A stretch of 64,000 bases of DNA, from positions 281,928 through 345,927 of the forward strand of contig NZ_GG666046.1 in NCBI RefSeq assembly GCF_000156575.1. The letters are read 5' to 3'. Shown one piece after another: positions 42,731-50,836 of the stretch (within the stretch, counting starts at the first letter, position 1; each line of letters begins with the position of its first letter). Source of the stretch: Anaerococcus lactolyticus ATCC 51172 (lineage in GTDB: Bacteria; Bacillota; Clostridia; Tissierellales; Peptoniphilaceae). The position numbers and the translations under genes are program-made. The notes under the pieces were generated by a model that saw only the letters and a list, made by a program, of their open reading frames with translations, searched no databases and had not been told where the DNA came from.

Positions 42731-44521
42731 ATGAAAAGAAATATAAAAATAAAATCTGCATCTTTTCCAGTTTCTTTGGGAAATGTGCCAGAAAATCTTA
42801 AGAAAATAAAAGAATTAATCAAAAAATCTGAGGAAGAAAAGGTAAATATCCTATCCTTACCAGAACTCTGCCTTACAGGGGCAAGTCTTTATGACGCCTA
42901 TTTAGAGGAAGATTTGCTAAAATCAGCAGAAGATGGCCTCAAAGATTTAATCGCCTTTAGCGAAAAATTTGACCTAGCCTTCACAATAGGTCTTCCAATA
43001 AGGACTGAATTTGGTCTATATAATGCCATGGCCCTTATAAAATCCGGCGAACTTATGGGTCTTGTCAGCAAGGAAAATTTAAAGCCTTACGAAAAAACAA
43101 TTTTCGAATCTGAGCCAAGAGGAGAATTTAAGGTCCTTGATTATAGGTTGGATGAAGAACCTTTTGTAAGTATTATCTCTGGCCTAAAAATCGGAATCAC
43201 CATAGGTGAAGACGAGGAAATGACCATTCCAAAATCATTAAAATTAAAGGAAATGGGTCCAGATATTATCCTAAATCCATCAGCAGTTGCTAGAAATATT
43301 TTCACTGGTGGTAAAATCCGCAAAAATATTGAATTTCTATCAAAGGATGTGATTTATGTCCACACAGGAGCAGGCTTAGGCGAATCGTCCACAGACATGG
43401 TTTACACAGGCGAATCTTACCTGGCAAAAAATGGTCAAATCCTAGATGGAGACACCCAAGTATTTTATATAGAAATATATAATGAAGATTGGACTGAAAA
43501 TTTCAATATCTTTACCGATGAGCCTTACCGTGTGGAGAAATTCCCATACTTGCCAAAGGCAGAATATTCTAAGGAATATATGGAAGATGCACTTGAAATT
43601 CAAGCCCTAGGTCTTTTACAAAGGATGAAGGCTGTGGGAACTGAAAAGGTATTTTTGGGAGTTTCTGGAGGTATTGATTCAACTGCAGTTCTTCTTGCAA
43701 TTGACAAGGCTTATGAAATTGCTGGCTTTGACAAGGAAAAAATCGGTGCCTACACCATGCCGGCCTTTGGCACAAGCGACAGGACCAAGTCCAACGCCTA
43801 CCTTTTGTGTGAGGCTTTGGGTATCGACCTTAAGGAAATAAATATTTCAAAGTCTGTCACAGCCCATTTGCATGACATAGGCCATGATGGAAAAACTGCT
43901 GATCTTGCCTACGAAAATGCTCAGGCAAGGATGAGGACCCAAGTCCTCTTTGACCTATCGAACATGGGTGGGGGCCTTGTTATAGGAACTGGTGACCTAT
44001 CTGAAAATATGCAGGGTTTTGCCACCTTCAATGGTGATCACATGGCATCTTACGGCCTAAATGCGACCTTGATGAAGACTGAATTAAGGTATCTAATTAA
44101 GTCCTACGCCCATTTTACAGGCAATGATAAGTTGAAAAAAGTTTTGACAGATATCTTGGCAACACCAATTTCACCAGAACTTGTCAGCGAAAAGGCAGGA
44201 GAAATTACCCAAAAAACTGAGGATATAATCGGCCCTTACGAGCTTCTGGACTTTTTCATCTACCACCACTTGACCTACCACAAGAGCGCAAGGCAAATCC
44301 TAACCGAAGCGACCTACGCCTTTGGTGATAGCTACGATGAGGGGACAATCAAAAAGTGGCTTAAATCATATTTTAAACGCTTTGCCCAATCTCAATTTAA
44401 GCGCTCTACTGCTGTTGACGGTCCAGATGTGACCGGAAGGAGCTTTTCGCCAAGACTTGGCTTTAAGATTGCCTCCGACATGGCGAGCGACCTTTACCTA
44501 GGAGACCTAGATGAAAAATAA
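42731..44521 (+). CDS. nadE: NAD+ synthetase with nitrilase-like domain lacking its catalytic Cys
   Basis: A 596-residue protein laid out like glutamine-dependent NAD synthetase: nitrilase-fold glutaminase domain (about 1-270) and ATP-pyrophosphatase synthetase domain (from about 285; P-loop GVSGGIDSTAV near 311). Of the glutaminase triad, Glu (SLPELCL) and Lys (SKENLKP) are seen. The nucleophile segment usually reads I-C-E-D but here is IGEDEEM, with Gly159 (GGT at 43205-43207) in place of Cys. The enzyme may therefore depend on free ammonia. A sequencing error is possible but would need to be exactly at this codon. It overlaps the next gene by 11 bases. Confidence 0.9.
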   Translation: MKRNIKIKSASFPVSLGNVPENLKKIKELIKKSEEEKVNILSLPELCLTGASLYDAYLEEDLLKSAEDGLKDLIAFSEKFDLAFTIGLPIRTEFGLYNAMALIKSGELMGLVSKENLKPYEKTIFESEPRGEFKVLDYRLDEEPFVSIISGLKIGITIGEDEEMTIPKSLKLKEMGPDIILNPSAVARNIFTGGKIRKNIEFLSKDVIYVHTGAGLGESSTDMVYTGESYLAKNGQILDGDTQVFYIEIYNEDWTENFNIFTDEPYRVEKFPYLPKAEYSKEYMEDALEIQALGLLQRMKAVGTEKVFLGVSGGIDSTAVLLAIDKAYEIAGFDKEKIGAYTMPAFGTSDRTKSNAYLLCEALGIDLKEINISKSVTAHLHDIGHDGKTADLAYENAQARMRTQVLFDLSNMGGGLVIGTGDLSENMQGFATFNGDHMASYGLNATLMKTELRYLIKSYAHFTGNDKLKKVLTDILATPISPELVSEKAGEITQKTEDIIGPYELLDFFIYHHLTYHKSARQILTEATYAFGDSYDEGTIKKWLKSYFKRFAQSQFKRSTAVDGPDVTGRSFSPRLGFKIASDMASDLYLGDLDEK

Positions 44522-45305
44522 AAAACTTGTGGCAGGACTTGTTCTTGCCACAATGGTTTTGACAGGCAAATACCTTCACGACCAGGCCTTTGTTGGCGTG
44601 GAGAAAAAGGTCACCATAAAAAATTCCAAGGTCAAAACCGACCTAAAAATAACACATATATCAGACCTACATTCAAATGTCCTTAGTAATTTGGATGAAG
44701 TTCTCGATAATATCAAGGCCTTTAACCCTGATTTGATTTTTCTAACAGGGGATATGATCGATTATCCGACTCCAAGCAAAATCGAAAGAACCATGTACTT
44801 CCTCAAAAGACTATCAAAACTTGGGATAAAAACCTATTTTGTATCCGGCAACCACGAGGAAGCTTCAGAAGAATCTACCATTTTCTATGAGCTAATAAAA
44901 GATTTAGCCATCAGTAAACTAGACAATGAAGGCGAATTTTTGCAAATAAGGGACAACAAAGTCTATGTATACGGAGTCCCATATTGGGGGGTGGACCTAA
45001 GTAATTTCAAGCCAGAGGCAAGCCTAAACCTAATTTTGGCACATTTTTCAAAAAGAATTAGGGAAAATTACGACCCAAGGATGGATATAATTTTTTCAGG
45101 CCATACCCACGGTGGTCAAGTGAGAGCACCCTTCATAGGAGGACTAATAGCCCCAGGAGAAGGATATTTTCCAGACTACGACATGGGACTTTATGAGTAT
45201 AAGCAAAGTCAGATTTACGTATCAGCAGGTCTCGGCAACACCTTCTTGCCCCTAAGGTTTTTAGACCCAATCTCCTACACCAACATCACAATCAAGCGTC
45301 CTTAG
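44511..45305 (+). CDS. YkuE-like metallophosphoesterase, membrane anchored
   Basis: A 264-residue phosphoesterase with an N-terminal hydrophobic anchor (about 5-20) and the calcineurin-like motifs ISDLHSN, GDMIDY, GNHEE, and GHTHGGQVR. It starts inside nadE. Its final codons (AAG CGT CCT TAG) lie in the acceptor stem of the following tRNA: the stop codon occupies tRNA positions 8-10. It may act on membrane phospholipid or nucleotide substrates, as proposed for YkuE-type enzymes. Confidence 0.9.
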   Translation: MKNKKLVAGLVLATMVLTGKYLHDQAFVGVEKKVTIKNSKVKTDLKITHISDLHSNVLSNLDEVLDNIKAFNPDLIFLTGDMIDYPTPSKIERTMYFLKRLSKLGIKTYFVSGNHEEASEESTIFYELIKDLAISKLDNEGEFLQIRDNKVYVYGVPYWGVDLSNFKPEASLNLILAHFSKRIRENYDPRMDIIFSGHTHGGQVRAPFIGGLIAPGEGYFPDYDMGLYEYKQSQIYVSAGLGNTFLPLRFLDPISYTNITIKRP

Positions 45306-45369
45306 TTTAGTGGCAAAATAAGGGTGTCCGAAGCCCAAGACCAGGGTTCGATTCCCTGAGGACGTGCCA
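45296..45369 (+). tRNA. tRNA-Arg (anticodon CCG), CCA encoded
   Basis: 74 bases with CCA. Acceptor GCGTCCT pairs with AGGACGT (one G-T). D-arm GTTTAGTGGCAAAAT, anticodon loop GTCCGAA giving CCG, T-arm CAGGG-TTCGATT-CCCTG, discriminator G. The anticodon stem has an A-A mismatch at 27-43 and the variable loop is only 4 bases, so folding should be checked. Its 5' end overlaps the phosphoesterase gene by 10 bases. Confidence 0.87.
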
Positions 45370-45387
45370 AATATTTTTGCATAAATA

Positions 45388-45415
45388 TTGAATTTTTCTA
45401 CAAATGTAGTACAAT
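45388..45415 (+). promoter_or_regulatory. Toxin-antitoxin promoter with operator-like palindrome
   Basis: TTGAAT (45388-45393) and TACAAT (45410-45415) are 16 bases apart. The dyad CTACA-AA-TGTAG (45398-45409) fills the spacer, the expected place for repression by the antitoxin. Confidence 0.5.
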
Positions 45416-45438
45416 GTAAACAAGAACTGGAGGTTTTT

Positions 45439-45666
45439 ATGAGCGTTGTATCACTTAGACTAAATGAGGAAGAAAATAACTTGTTTAGAACATATTCTAG
45501 ACATACTGGTAAATCATTATCCGAACTTTTTAAATCAGCTCTTGCAAATCAAATTGAAGATGAGTTTGATTACGATACAGGGATCAAGGCTTTGAAAGAT
45601 TTTGAAAAAAAACCTATAACCTATTCTATAGATGATTTAATTTTGGAATTAGAAAATGACTTATAG
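45439..45666 (+). CDS. RelB-like antitoxin
   Basis: A 75-residue protein with a ribbon-helix-helix start (VVSLRLNEEENNLFRTYSRHTGKSLSELFKSAL) and an acidic C-terminal tail for toxin binding. ATG 45439 has GGAGG 6 bases upstream; an in-frame start at 45388 lies within the promoter and is rejected. It overlaps the toxin gene by 11 bases. Confidence 0.85.
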   Translation: MSVVSLRLNEEENNLFRTYSRHTGKSLSELFKSALANQIEDEFDYDTGIKALKDFEKKPITYSIDDLILELENDL

Positions 45667-45922
45667 GCTAGTTGTTTCAGAAAATGTTAGGAAAAAAATT
45701 AAGAAAATGGACAAATATCTTGGCCTCATGCTCGCTAAGGATATGAAAGCCAAACTTGATGGTTTAGAAAATCCCCGAAGATTTGGCAAGGCCTTAGTTG
45801 GTGAATATAAGCGACTTTGGCGATACAGGATTGGTGCCTACAGGGTAATTTGTGACATTAGAGATGATGAGCTAATTGTCCTTGCAATTGATATTGGACA
45901 TAGAAAAAATATATATGAGTGA
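45656..45922 (+). CDS. RelE/ParE-like toxin
   Basis: An 88-residue basic protein of the RelE fold: VVSENVRKKIKKMDKYLG, LVGEYKRLWRYRIGAYRVICDIRDDELIVLAIDIGHRKNIYE. The Arg-rich strand (YKRLWRYRIGAYRV) and the C-terminal HRKNIY match mRNA-cleaving RelE toxins. Translation is coupled to the antitoxin. A terminator follows directly. Confidence 0.88.
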   Translation: MTYRLVVSENVRKKIKKMDKYLGLMLAKDMKAKLDGLENPRRFGKALVGEYKRLWRYRIGAYRVICDIRDDELIVLAIDIGHRKNIYE

Positions 45923-45962
45923 AAAAGAGCTATCAACCACAAGTGTGGTTTTAGCTCTTTTT
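45922..45962 (+). terminator. Terminator of the toxin-antitoxin operon
   Basis: AAAAAGAGCTA and TAGCTCTTTTT pair, with inner CCAC/GTGG, followed by Ts. Confidence 0.85.
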
Positions 45963-46198
45963 GTGTTTTAATAAAGAAATGAACTACAAAAATATTTGGT
46001 ATGATTTCAAATATTAAATAAGAAGATATTTCCTTAAATAATGTAAATTTTTCGGTAGTTCGAAAAGTACAAACAACTGTATTTTAAATTTTTTACAATT
46101 CCTAATATTGTAGGTTTAAATCCTACTCAAATGGTTTCTTTTTCCTTTATTAATTGGCTGATTGATGCAAGGCCTAGGGAAAAAAGATAAAGATTATC

Positions 46199-46621
46199 CT
46201 AGGCTTGGTTCATTTTTCTTTGGCAGGCAGGACATATCCCGTAAAATTCGAAGTTGTGGCCGTTTATTATGAAGCCTGTTTCTGCGGCTACTTCCTTTTC
46301 TAGGTCGTGGACTGGACAAGATTTGATTATATATTTTTTGTGGCAGTGACTGCAGGTGATAAAGTGCTTGTGGTCGTCTTTTTTTAGCTGGTAGTAGGAA
46401 ATTCCATCTAGGTCAGATGTCTTGAGCAAGAGGTCGTTTTCCTCAAGGATATTGAGGTTACGATAGACTGTTGAAAGGTCAATTGCCATTTCTTTCTTGA
46501 GGTCATCGTAGATTTCTTGGCTAGATACAGGTTCGTTTTTTTTGTCTATGTAATCTAATATCAACCTGCGCTGCTTGGTGATTCTGAGGTTTTTATCTTT
46601 TAAAAGGTCGTTTAATTGCAT
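46199..46621 (-). CDS. Fur-family regulator, probably Zur
   Basis: A 140-residue Fur-family repressor with an N-terminal winged helix (DLSTVYRNLNILEENDLL) and a C-terminal dimer domain. The structural zinc is held by C90-x2-C93 and C130-x2-C133, and HKH at 84-86 provides regulatory-site ligands. It is divergent from a zinc uptake operon, with a 7-1-7 palindrome at the znuA start, which favours Zur over Fur or PerR. AAGGAGG precedes the ATG. Confidence 0.88.
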   Translation of the reverse strand: MQLNDLLKDKNLRITKQRRLILDYIDKKNEPVSSQEIYDDLKKEMAIDLSTVYRNLNILEENDLLLKTSDLDGISYYQLKKDDHKHFITCSHCHKKYIIKSCPVHDLEKEVAAETGFIINGHNFEFYGICPACQRKMNQA

Positions 46622-46651
46622 TTTTCCCTCCTTAAATTTATTATACTTTAT

Positions 46652-46699
46652 TTGACAGAGATGAAAATACCTATATAATACTACTGCAAATGATTTGCA
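46652..46699 (+). promoter_or_regulatory. znuA promoter with 7-1-7 Zur/Fur-type operator
   Basis: TTGACA (46652-46657) and TATAAT (46674-46679) are 16 bases apart. The perfect palindrome TGCAAAT-G-ATTTGCA (46685-46699) covers the expected start point, the classic repression geometry. The 7-1-7 layout is that of Fur-superfamily boxes. Confidence 0.75.
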
Positions 46700-46711
46700 A
46701 AAGGAGAGTTT

Positions 46712-47788
46712 ATGAAAAAGAAAAATATATTTATGGCTTTAGCCCTTGCCCTAGCTGTAACAGGCTGTGGCAACCAAGCTAAAGAAAGCCCAAAAACAGA
46801 AACAAAACAAGAAGAAAAGACAGAAAAACAAGCAGAATCAAAGGTGATTTACGCTTCTTTTTATCCAATTTACAACCTAACCAAGCAAATTGCTGGCGAT
46901 AAGTTTGATGTAAAGGCCTTTAATTCCCTTACAACAGAAAGCCACGATTTCGAACCATCTGCTAAGGAAATTGCAGAGCTTAGCGACTCTAAATTAATTT
47001 TTATGAATGGCGCTGGCATGGAAGAATGGAAGGATGCTGTTGAAGGTAGTGTTGGAATAGAAATGGTAGATACAAGTGCTGGCCTAGATTTAATCAAGGC
47101 TGACCACGAAGACGCAGATCACGACCATGACCATGAGGATAAAGACCACGAGGACGCAGACCATGACCACGATCATGAAGATAAAGACCATGACCATGAA
47201 GATAAAGACCACGATGATCACGACCACGAAGATGGCGAAGAAGAACACCATCACCACCACCATGGTGAGTTTGACCCACACACTTGGTTATCACCAATAA
47301 ATGCCAAGGCTCAAGCTAAGGTAATAGCTGACAAATTAGCAGAAATTGACCCAGCTAATAAAGATTATTACGAAAAAAATTACGAAAAAATCGCAAAAGA
47401 ATTTGATGAAATTATCAAAGACTACAAGGAAAAATTTGAAAAAGTTACTAACAAAAAGTTCATCGTTCCTCATGAGGCCTTTGGCTATGTAGCAAGAGAT
47501 TTTGGTCTTGAACAAATTCCTCTAGCAAGCCTTACATCGACAGCAGATCCAGATGCCAAGGTAATGAAGGAAGTAACAGATTTAGCTAAGGCTGACAAGA
47601 TTAAGACAGTTTTCTTTGAAAAAGGTGGTTCAGACAAGGCTGCAAAGACTATCGCTGATGAGATAGGTGCAGAAGTAGCCCCACTATCAACAATGGAATT
47701 TGCAACCCAAGAAGAAATCGACAAGGAAGTAACAATTCAAGAAATAATTAAGGAAAACCTTGAAAATATATATAAGTCTCTAGCATAA
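46712..47788 (+). CDS. znuA: Zinc ABC transporter substrate-binding lipoprotein
   Basis: A 358-residue lipoprotein: signal peptide with lipobox AVTGC (Cys20), cluster A-1 fold with zinc-ligand segments ESHDFEPS, FDPHTWLSP, VPHEAFGYVARDFG and a C-terminal Glu/Asp. A His/Asp-rich loop at about 131-187 contains two tandem copies of a 14-residue unit (DHEDADHDHDHEDK) and a run of six histidines, typical of zinc rather than manganese binders. It is the first gene of znuACB under the 7-1-7 operator. Confidence 0.94.
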   Translation: MKKKNIFMALALALAVTGCGNQAKESPKTETKQEEKTEKQAESKVIYASFYPIYNLTKQIAGDKFDVKAFNSLTTESHDFEPSAKEIAELSDSKLIFMNGAGMEEWKDAVEGSVGIEMVDTSAGLDLIKADHEDADHDHDHEDKDHEDADHDHDHEDKDHDHEDKDHDDHDHEDGEEEHHHHHHGEFDPHTWLSPINAKAQAKVIADKLAEIDPANKDYYEKNYEKIAKEFDEIIKDYKEKFEKVTNKKFIVPHEAFGYVARDFGLEQIPLASLTSTADPDAKVMKEVTDLAKADKIKTVFFEKGGSDKAAKTIADEIGAEVAPLSTMEFATQEEIDKEVTIQEIIKENLENIYKSLA

Positions 47789-47795
47789 TATATGT

Positions 47796-48455
47796 ATGAA
47801 GCAAATTGAGATAAAAAACCTAAAGTTTGGCTATAATGAAAATTTAATATTAAAAGGTATAAACTTAGACCTTGATGAGGGAGACTTTGCGGTGATATCC
47901 GGCGAAAATGGATCGGGCAAGTCCACCCTTATCAAGCTAATTCTAGGCGAGTTAAAAAAAGATTCCGGAAGCATAAAACTTTTTGGCATAGATATGGAAG
48001 AGTTTAAAAATTTTGACAAGGTTGGCTATGTGCCCCAAGTAAATGAAGCCATAAAGGTTGCCTTTCCGGTATCAGCCAGGGAATATGTTGGCCTAAACCT
48101 CTATAAGGAATTTTCAATTTTTAATACTATTACAAAAAAATCCAAATTGAAAATAGAAGACACTTTTTCCACCCTAAAAATAAAAGACCTTATAGATAGG
48201 ACAGTCAACAACTTATCCGGTGGTCAAGCCCAGAGAGTTATGATCGCAAGGGCCATGGTAAATAATCCCGATATATTGATTTTAGACGAACCAACAGTCG
48301 GCATCGACCAAAAATCTAAGGAAGACTTCCTTAATCTTTTAGTCCACCTAAACCGCCACCACAAAATATCAATCCTAATGATAACCCATGAAATGGACAT
48401 CCTTGGCGATTATGTAGACAAGGTATTTAAACTAAAGGACGGCCTTATATGCTAA
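47796..48455 (+). CDS. znuC: Zinc ABC transporter ATPase
   Basis: A 219-residue ABC ATPase: Walker A GENGSGKST (about 37-45), signature LSGGQAQRV (about 139-147), Walker B DILILDEPTVG. It energises ZnuB. It starts 7 bases after znuA and overlaps znuB by 7 bases. Confidence 0.94.
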   Translation: MKQIEIKNLKFGYNENLILKGINLDLDEGDFAVISGENGSGKSTLIKLILGELKKDSGSIKLFGIDMEEFKNFDKVGYVPQVNEAIKVAFPVSAREYVGLNLYKEFSIFNTITKKSKLKIEDTFSTLKIKDLIDRTVNNLSGGQAQRVMIARAMVNNPDILILDEPTVGIDQKSKEDFLNLLVHLNRHHKISILMITHEMDILGDYVDKVFKLKDGLIC

Positions 48456-49264
48456 GTTATGATTTTATGCAAAGAGCCCTAGCTGTTGGCGTAATGCTTG
48501 CAGTCATCATCCCCATGATTGGCCTTGTAATGATAAATAGGAAAACATCCATGATAGGCGACGCCCTATCCCACTCTTCACTAGCAGGTATTGCCATGGG
48601 ACTGATTTTCGCCATAAATCCCATGTGGACATCCTTGGTATTTTGTGTTTTAGGCGCCTTTGCCATAGACATAATCAGGAAAAGATTTAAGGACTTTGGC
48701 GATATGGCGACAGCCATCATCATGAGTTTTGGCATTGGACTTGCGGCCATCCTATCGGACTTTTCCCCAGGAGGCAAGAGCTTTGAATCCTACCTCTTTG
48801 GGTCAATCACAACAGTTTCAAAGGAAGACGTCATCCTGGTAGGGATAATTTTTGCCTTAGTCGTCACCATGTCGCTTTACTTTTACAACGCTCTCTTGTT
48901 TATATCCATAAATCCGATAATGGCAAGGCTGGCAGGTGTGAGGGTAGGAATAGTAAACGGAGTATTTACCTTTCTAACAGCCATCACAATCGCCATCTCA
49001 GCCAAAATCGTAGGGGCACTGATGATTACATCTTTAATGGTAATCCCAGTCGCCACAGCCCTTTTAATGAGCGATTCCTACAAAAAAACCTACCTAATAT
49101 CCTTAATATTTTCGGTAATTTTTATGCTAATAGGCATCACCCTATCCTTCTACTACGGCCTAAAACCAGGAGGCTCCATAGTAATGATAGCTATAGGAAC
49201 CTTGCTAATAGTGGCAATAAGTAAAAAAATAAGAGGAAAAATCAAAAAAATGACCTCCAAATAG
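48449..49264 (+). CDS. znuB: Zinc ABC transporter permease
   Basis: A 271-residue ABC-3 family permease with about eight membrane helices; GDALSHSSLAGIAMG and KIVGALMITSLMVIPVATALL are family blocks. It overlaps the ATPase gene and its last codons lie in the terminator stem. Confidence 0.94.
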   Translation: MLSYDFMQRALAVGVMLAVIIPMIGLVMINRKTSMIGDALSHSSLAGIAMGLIFAINPMWTSLVFCVLGAFAIDIIRKRFKDFGDMATAIIMSFGIGLAAILSDFSPGGKSFESYLFGSITTVSKEDVILVGIIFALVVTMSLYFYNALLFISINPIMARLAGVRVGIVNGVFTFLTAITIAISAKIVGALMITSLMVIPVATALLMSDSYKKTYLISLIFSVIFMLIGITLSFYYGLKPGGSIVMIAIGTLLIVAISKKIRGKIKKMTSK

Positions 49265-49275
49265 GGGGTCTTTTT
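49252..49275 (+). terminator. Terminator of znuACB, overlapping the stop codon
   Basis: GACCTCC and GGGGGTC pair around AAATA, followed by five Ts. Confidence 0.8.
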
Positions 49276-49588
49276 GCTTGGGTGGGTGTATGTTCACTTA
49301 AATTATAGTCTAAATAAATTTTCTATATATTAGTTTATATATGGTTTTGTATCAAAGGAAAATAGCCTCAATACAGTATGAATTTCTGAATTTTTCAGTA
49401 TATTTTCCTAAATTTATTTAGTAAAAACTGATCCAAGTTTAACTTTAGAAATGTTTAAATATTAAGTTGTAAAGCATGGTATAATATTACAGAAAAATTA
49501 TTCAAAGTGAAATGACCTAAGAGGTGGAATATAGGATTTTCCTATGATAAATTATGTAAAATATTAATAGAAGACAGGAGAGAAGATT
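49276..49588 (+). other. AT-rich intergenic region with extended -10 promoter
   Basis: No gene is seen. TGGTATAAT (TATAAT 49480-49485) is an extended -10 promoter about 105 bases before the CPBP gene. In the leader ATAGGA/TCCTAT (about 49530-49545) makes a small hairpin. The first 180 bases are featureless AT-rich sequence. Confidence 0.45.
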
Positions 49589-50446
49589 ATGGTAAATAAA
49601 AATAAAATAAAGAATTTTTTAAAAATCATCTTAAGGATTTTTGTATTGTTGCTGGCAATCGCCGTTTTCACTGGCGGGATTATGCTTGCCCTATCACTAA
49701 TTTTTTATGGAAAAACCCACTTTAATAGCGACTATAAAAATGCAAACCTAGTGATGTTAATGGGAACTACGGGTCAATTATTAGCAGGCATATTTTTTGT
49801 GAAATTTATTTTAAAAAAGAAAATTGATTACATCTTTTTTAAAAAAGAAGACCTTGCCAAGAACATTTGCATTGGACTCTTCCTAGGCTTACTGCAAATC
49901 TCAATTTATGTATTATTAGATATGGGGAGGGGAGTTTTAGGATACAGTGGAAGTAGCTTTGGTAATTTTAATTTGATATTTCTTGCCTACTTTATAGGAT
50001 TTTTTATCCAATCAACATCAGAAGAAGTCTTGGTAAGAGGTATCTTAACTAGGGTCTTATCTGATAAATTTGGAAGAAACGTTGCAATCTTACTACCTTC
50101 GATATTTTTTGGACTTTTGCACCTGGGTAATGAAGGAGTTACAATTTTATCAACCCTTAACACAATCCTAGTGGGCATATTTTTTGCAAAATTACTATTT
50201 TATAAAGGAAATATTATGTTGACCTCTGGAGTTCATGCAGGTTGGAACTTTTCCATGGCAATGATTTATGGATTAAACGTAAGTGGCTTTAGTGGATTTG
50301 ATAGCTTACTTAATTTTAAAATTTTAAATTATAACTTGTATGATGAAATTTATGGACCAGAGGGCAGTATAGTAGTAACATTTATTGAAATTATAAGTAT
50401 TTTTATTATATTTTATTTAGAAAGAAGAAAAGAAGTAAATAAATAG
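49589..50446 (+). CDS. CPBP-family intramembrane metalloprotease
   Basis: A 285-residue polytopic membrane protein with the CPBP (Abi/CAAX-like) motifs: SEEVLVRGIL (E-E-x3-R, about 147-156), FFGLLHLGN (about 173-181) and HAGWNFSMA (about 219-227). The catalytic residues are intact. In Firmicutes such proteins are involved in bacteriocin self-immunity or membrane protein processing. ACAGGAGAG lies upstream. It stands alone before a decayed region. Confidence 0.88.
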   Translation: MVNKNKIKNFLKIILRIFVLLLAIAVFTGGIMLALSLIFYGKTHFNSDYKNANLVMLMGTTGQLLAGIFFVKFILKKKIDYIFFKKEDLAKNICIGLFLGLLQISIYVLLDMGRGVLGYSGSSFGNFNLIFLAYFIGFFIQSTSEEVLVRGILTRVLSDKFGRNVAILLPSIFFGLLHLGNEGVTILSTLNTILVGIFFAKLLFYKGNIMLTSGVHAGWNFSMAMIYGLNVSGFSGFDSLLNFKILNYNLYDEIYGPEGSIVVTFIEIISIFIIFYLERRKEVNK

Positions 50447-50662
50447 ACGATAAAAATTTTATTAATGAATTCAATCTTTAGGTTCTCTAACTATTGGATA
50501 TTATATTGGTGACCTTAAAATTTTTATTGAAAGAGATGATAAGTACAACTAAAAATGGATTCAGTAAATCTTCTTTATGAAAACGGATACCTTCATCAAT
50601 TGAGTGAAGAAGTATTTGATATGGTTTTATGCTAGTCGGCAAATTATATAAATCAGAGGTAA

Positions 50663-50693
50663 GACTATGAGTGTTTAAACTCATAGTTTTTTT
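50663..50693 (+). terminator. Intrinsic terminator
   Basis: ACTATGAGT and ACTCATAGT form a perfect 9-bp stem around GTTTAA, followed by seven Ts. Confidence 0.8.
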
Positions 50694-50783
50694 CTTACAA
50701 GCTAAAGATTTACCAAACTATTTTTACAAAATACCTATTTCAATGAGGAATTAGGGGGCCATTTTTTGATGGAAAAATTTACC

Positions 50784-50817
50784 TGTACAATTTTTTGTAC
50801 ATGACCTTTGTTATAAT
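50784..50817 (+). promoter_or_regulatory. Promoter and TGTACA inverted repeat before the PolC-like/WYL operon
   Basis: TGTACA (50784-50789) and TGTACA (50796-50801), separated by ATTTTT, form a dyad covering the -35 region. TATAAT is at 50812-50817. The weak -35 box suggests regulated transcription; the WYL protein of the operon is the obvious candidate regulator. Confidence 0.5.
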
Positions 50818-50836
50818 AATCATAAGAGGTGATGGT

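Larger units (their letters stand above)
50447..50836 (+). other. Intergenic region with decayed coding fragments and a terminator
   Basis: Two short readings look like remnants of one or two genes: a frame ending IGYYIGDLKIFIERDDKYN before a stop near 50550, and 50555-50635 (MDSVNLLYENGYLHQLSEEV...). Neither has a ribosome site. A terminator at 50663-50693 follows. The end of the region carries the promoter and TGTACA dyad of the PolC-like operon. Confidence 0.45.

Noticed and set aside
46095-46135. tRNA T-arm-like sequence GTAGG-TTTAAAT-CCTAC
   Set aside because: No acceptor, D or anticodon arm can be found upstream and the T-loop lacks the conserved C, so it is at most a worn remnant.
47094-47297. 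His/Leu-rich minus-strand frames opposite znuA
   Set aside because: They are shadows of the repetitive His/Asp-coding region of znuA.
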